A DNA stretch of 64,000 nucleotides. Origin: RYN-133 sp963785425 (GTDB taxonomy: Bacteria > Actinomycetota > Actinomycetes > Mycobacteriales > Jatrophihabitantaceae). The notes under the pieces were generated by a model. It was not told the DNA's origin, ran no database searches, and saw nothing but the letters and a program-made list of their open reading frames with translations. Shown here in pieces: positions 62,101 to 64,000 of this stretch. The stretch is from the NCBI GenBank assembly GCA_963785425.1, contig CAWAVG010000007.1:8362-72361 (forward strand). The letters are read 5' to 3'. The translations under genes and the position numbers were made by a program. Position 1 is the first letter of the stretch. Each line of letters starts with the position of its first letter.

Positions 62101-63026
62101 CGGTCGTAGCGCGGCCGCCTGAGCGGACCGCGTCGGCGCCGGCCGCGCGAAGCGGCCGGCGCCAACGCTCGTTGACGTGGCTGGTGCTGCCTGCGTTCGC
62201 GATCTTCTTCCTGTTCGCGATCGTCCCGCTGATCGGCGTGCTGCTGCTCAGCTTCACCACCTGGGACGGGCTCGGCGCCATTCACCTGTCGGGCCTCACC
62301 AGCTGGAAGGCGGTGCTGAACAACCCCGGCCTCGTCCACTCGCTCAAGGTGACGTTCCTGATCATGGTGTTGTCGTGGGCGTTCCAGACCCCGATGAGCA
62401 TCTTGATCGGTGCCTTCACCGCAGGGCGCCAGCGCTACCGCGCCGTGCTGTCGGTCCTCTACTTCATCCCACTGCTGCTCAGCGCCGCGGCGATCGCCAT
62501 CACGTGGAAGGCGCTGCTCGACCCGAACTTCGGGTTGGGTCCGGGACTGCACTGGAATCTGCTGACGCAGGACTGGCTCGGCAACCCCAAGCTCGCCATC
62601 ACGATCGTCATGTTCATCGTGTCGTGGCAGTTCATCCCGTTCCACTCGCTCATCTACCAAGGCGCGATCAGGCAGATCCCGACGAGCATGTACGAAGCGG
62701 CGACGCTCGACGGTGCCGGGCGGGTGCGGCAGTTCTTCTCGATCACCTTGCCGCAGCTGAAGTACACGATCATCACCTCGTCGACCCTCATGGTCGTCGG
62801 CTCGCTGACGTTCTTCGACCTGATCTTCGTGCTCACCTACGGCGGGCCCGCCGACGCGACGAAGGTGCTTGCGCTCGACATGTACAAGGAGGGCTTTGCG
62901 GCCAACCAGATGGGCCAGGCCAGTGCGATCGCGGTGATCCTGGTGCTGCTGGGTCTGGTGATCGCGCTCCTGCTGCGCCGTCTCGGCGGACGCGACGTGA
63001 CGGCGAGCCAGATGGAGGGTGCGTAG
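62097..63026 (+). CDS. sugar ABC transporter permease 1 (MalF-like)
   Basis: The 309-residue protein has six helices (TWLVLPAFAIFFLFAIVPLI first) and the EAA loop EAATLDGAGRVRQFFSITLP. The start overlaps the binding-protein stop by 4 bp. No ATPase gene accompanies it in this window; a shared MsiK-type ATPase elsewhere is usual in actinobacteria. Confidence 0.92.
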   Translation: MTVVARPPERTASAPAARSGRRQRSLTWLVLPAFAIFFLFAIVPLIGVLLLSFTTWDGLGAIHLSGLTSWKAVLNNPGLVHSLKVTFLIMVLSWAFQTPMSILIGAFTAGRQRYRAVLSVLYFIPLLLSAAAIAITWKALLDPNFGLGPGLHWNLLTQDWLGNPKLAITIVMFIVSWQFIPFHSLIYQGAIRQIPTSMYEAATLDGAGRVRQFFSITLPQLKYTIITSSTLMVVGSLTFFDLIFVLTYGGPADATKVLALDMYKEGFAANQMGQASAIAVILVLLGLVIALLLRRLGGRDVTASQMEGA

Positions 63027-63922
63027 TGGCAACCGCGACCCTCGACGTCCCGACCCACAAGGAGGCGCCGGCGCGTGGCCCGCGGCGCTCGGTCGGCCGT
63101 CGGTTGTTGCACCTGAACTGGCTCGGCGGCCTCGCCGGCTGGATCTGGCTGTTCATCATCATCGCGCCGATCTACTGGATCATCATCACCAGCCTGAAGA
63201 CGCAGACGAACTACTTCTCGTCGAATGCGATGGTGCCGACCGGCAAGCCGACGCTCGACAACTTCCGGCTCGTACTCGACTCGGGCTTCACGCAGTACTT
63301 CGTCAACAGCACGATCGTGACGGTGGGCGCGGTGATTCCCGCCGTGCTCGTCTCGTTCATGGCGTCGTACGCGATCATCCGCGACGGCCGCCGCTGGTTC
63401 ATCCGCGGCTCGAACTGGCTGTTCCTGACCGGGCTCGCCATCCCGCTGCAGGCGGCGATCATCCCGATCTACCTCGAGATCATCAAGCTGGGCCTGTACG
63501 ACTCGTTGCTCGCGATGGTGCTGCCGTCGATCGCGTTCGCCATCCCGCTGTCGGTGCTGGTGCTGACGAATTTCATCAGGGACGTGCCGCGCGAGCTGTT
63601 CGAGTCGATGCGCGTCGACGGTGCCACCGAGTGGCAGCTGCTGTGGCGACTGGCGTTCCCGCTGACCCGTCCGGCGCTGGTGACCGTGACGATCTACCAG
63701 GCCGTGCTCATCTGGAACAACTTCCTGTTGCCGTTGGTGCTTACGCAGAGCCCGGACAAGCGCACCCTGCCGCTCGCGCTGTGGACCTTCCAGGGGCAGT
63801 ACGCCGTCAACGTCCCCGCCGTCCTGGCGTCGGTGTTGCTCACCGCGATGCCGATCTTCGTCCTGTACGTGGTCGGCCGGCGCCAGCTGGTCAGCGGCCT
63901 CAGCGGAGGCATCAGCAAGTAG
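63026..63922 (+). CDS. sugar ABC transporter permease 2 (MalG-like)
   Basis: The 298-residue protein starts with GTG overlapping the previous stop by one base. It has six helices, a PIYWIIITSLKTQTNYFS opening and the EAA loop ESMRVDGATEWQLLWRLAFP. It is the second permease of the xylo-oligosaccharide-type importer and the last gene of the operon. Confidence 0.92.
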   Translation: MATATLDVPTHKEAPARGPRRSVGRRLLHLNWLGGLAGWIWLFIIIAPIYWIIITSLKTQTNYFSSNAMVPTGKPTLDNFRLVLDSGFTQYFVNSTIVTVGAVIPAVLVSFMASYAIIRDGRRWFIRGSNWLFLTGLAIPLQAAIIPIYLEIIKLGLYDSLLAMVLPSIAFAIPLSVLVLTNFIRDVPRELFESMRVDGATEWQLLWRLAFPLTRPALVTVTIYQAVLIWNNFLLPLVLTQSPDKRTLPLALWTFQGQYAVNVPAVLASVLLTAMPIFVLYVVGRRQLVSGLSGGISK

Positions 63923-63940
63923 CGCGGGCGAGGAAACGTT

Positions 63941-64000
63941 GCATCCGGCATCGTCGCTGTGATGGCTCCGGCGCGGGCCGTCGGCGACGATGCCGGGTGC
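63941..64000 (+). terminator. strong hairpin after the sugar-transport operon
   Basis: GCATCCGGCATCGTCGC (63941-63957) pairs with GCGACGATGCCGGGTGC (63984-64000) over 17 positions with one G-U, leaving a 26-base loop. It follows the permease stop by 18 bp and fits a factor-independent terminator. Any T-run would lie beyond the window. Confidence 0.7.

Overview
The window is a high-GC (by eye about two-thirds G+C or more) chromosomal stretch from an actinobacterium. This is suggested by the codon use, frequent GTG starts, many lipobox and Ala/Lys-rich proteins, an LLM-type (F420-dependent-like) oxidoreductase, a UdgX-type uracil-DNA glycosylase, a PucR regulator and a LacI-controlled xylan locus with permeases but no dedicated ATPase. 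I cannot name the species. No rRNA operon, complete tRNA, CRISPR array, intact transposon or integrase was seen.

1-20 kb is an accessory-looking patchwork. It opens with a decayed three-gene set (two thioesterases and an alpha/beta hydrolase, each with a frameshift), then a patatin, a GNAT protein, a tRNA-Val 3' fragment and a frameshifted FAD monooxygenase. Next comes an ECF41-type sigma factor with its classic partners: an AhpD-like carboxymuconolactone decarboxylase, an FAD oxidoreductase and a DoxX protein, plus a sequence resembling the ECF41 promoter. After that follow small lipoproteins, a MarR regulator with palindromic operators, a SnoaL-VOC fusion, a dispersed ~25-bp repeat family, a secreted collagen/CBM protein and a diguanylate cyclase.

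20-29 kb holds an LLM oxidoreductase, an Ala/Lys-rich HbhA/histone-like protein, two secreted proteins of unknown function, and a minus-strand set (glutamine amidotransferase, degenerate HD-GYP-LuxR regulator, SnoaL-like protein, DsrE-like protein).

27.6-45.3 kb is the most unusual region. A divergent PucR regulator faces a run of tightly spaced genes: two peptide-type solute-binding lipoproteins around a two-permease, fused-ATPase ABC transporter; small and large subunits resembling N,N-dimethylformamidase (DMFase); a Rid-family protein without the usual arginine; an agmatinase-family ureohydrolase; a second, shorter DMFase-like protein; an NCS1 permease; and an amidase. I read it as a catabolic module for an amide- and guanidino- or ureido-containing compound whose identity cannot be read from the sequence.

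45.3-52.5 kb carries an ATP-dependent DNA ligase, a UdgX-type glycosylase, an MmcQ/YjbR protein, a cell-wall amidase, a DUF3048 lipoprotein, a tyrosinase with a separate beta-rich partner protein, and a secreted alpha/beta hydrolase.

52.5-64 kb is a xylan-use locus: acetyl-xylan esterase, LacI regulator and xylose isomerase on one strand; a secreted GH10 xylanase opposite; a GH3 glycosidase with a second LacI regulator; and a sugar ABC transporter (Tat-type lipoprotein with a frameshift, two permeases) ending at a strong hairpin at the window edge. Palindromic LacI-type operators lie in both divergent gaps.
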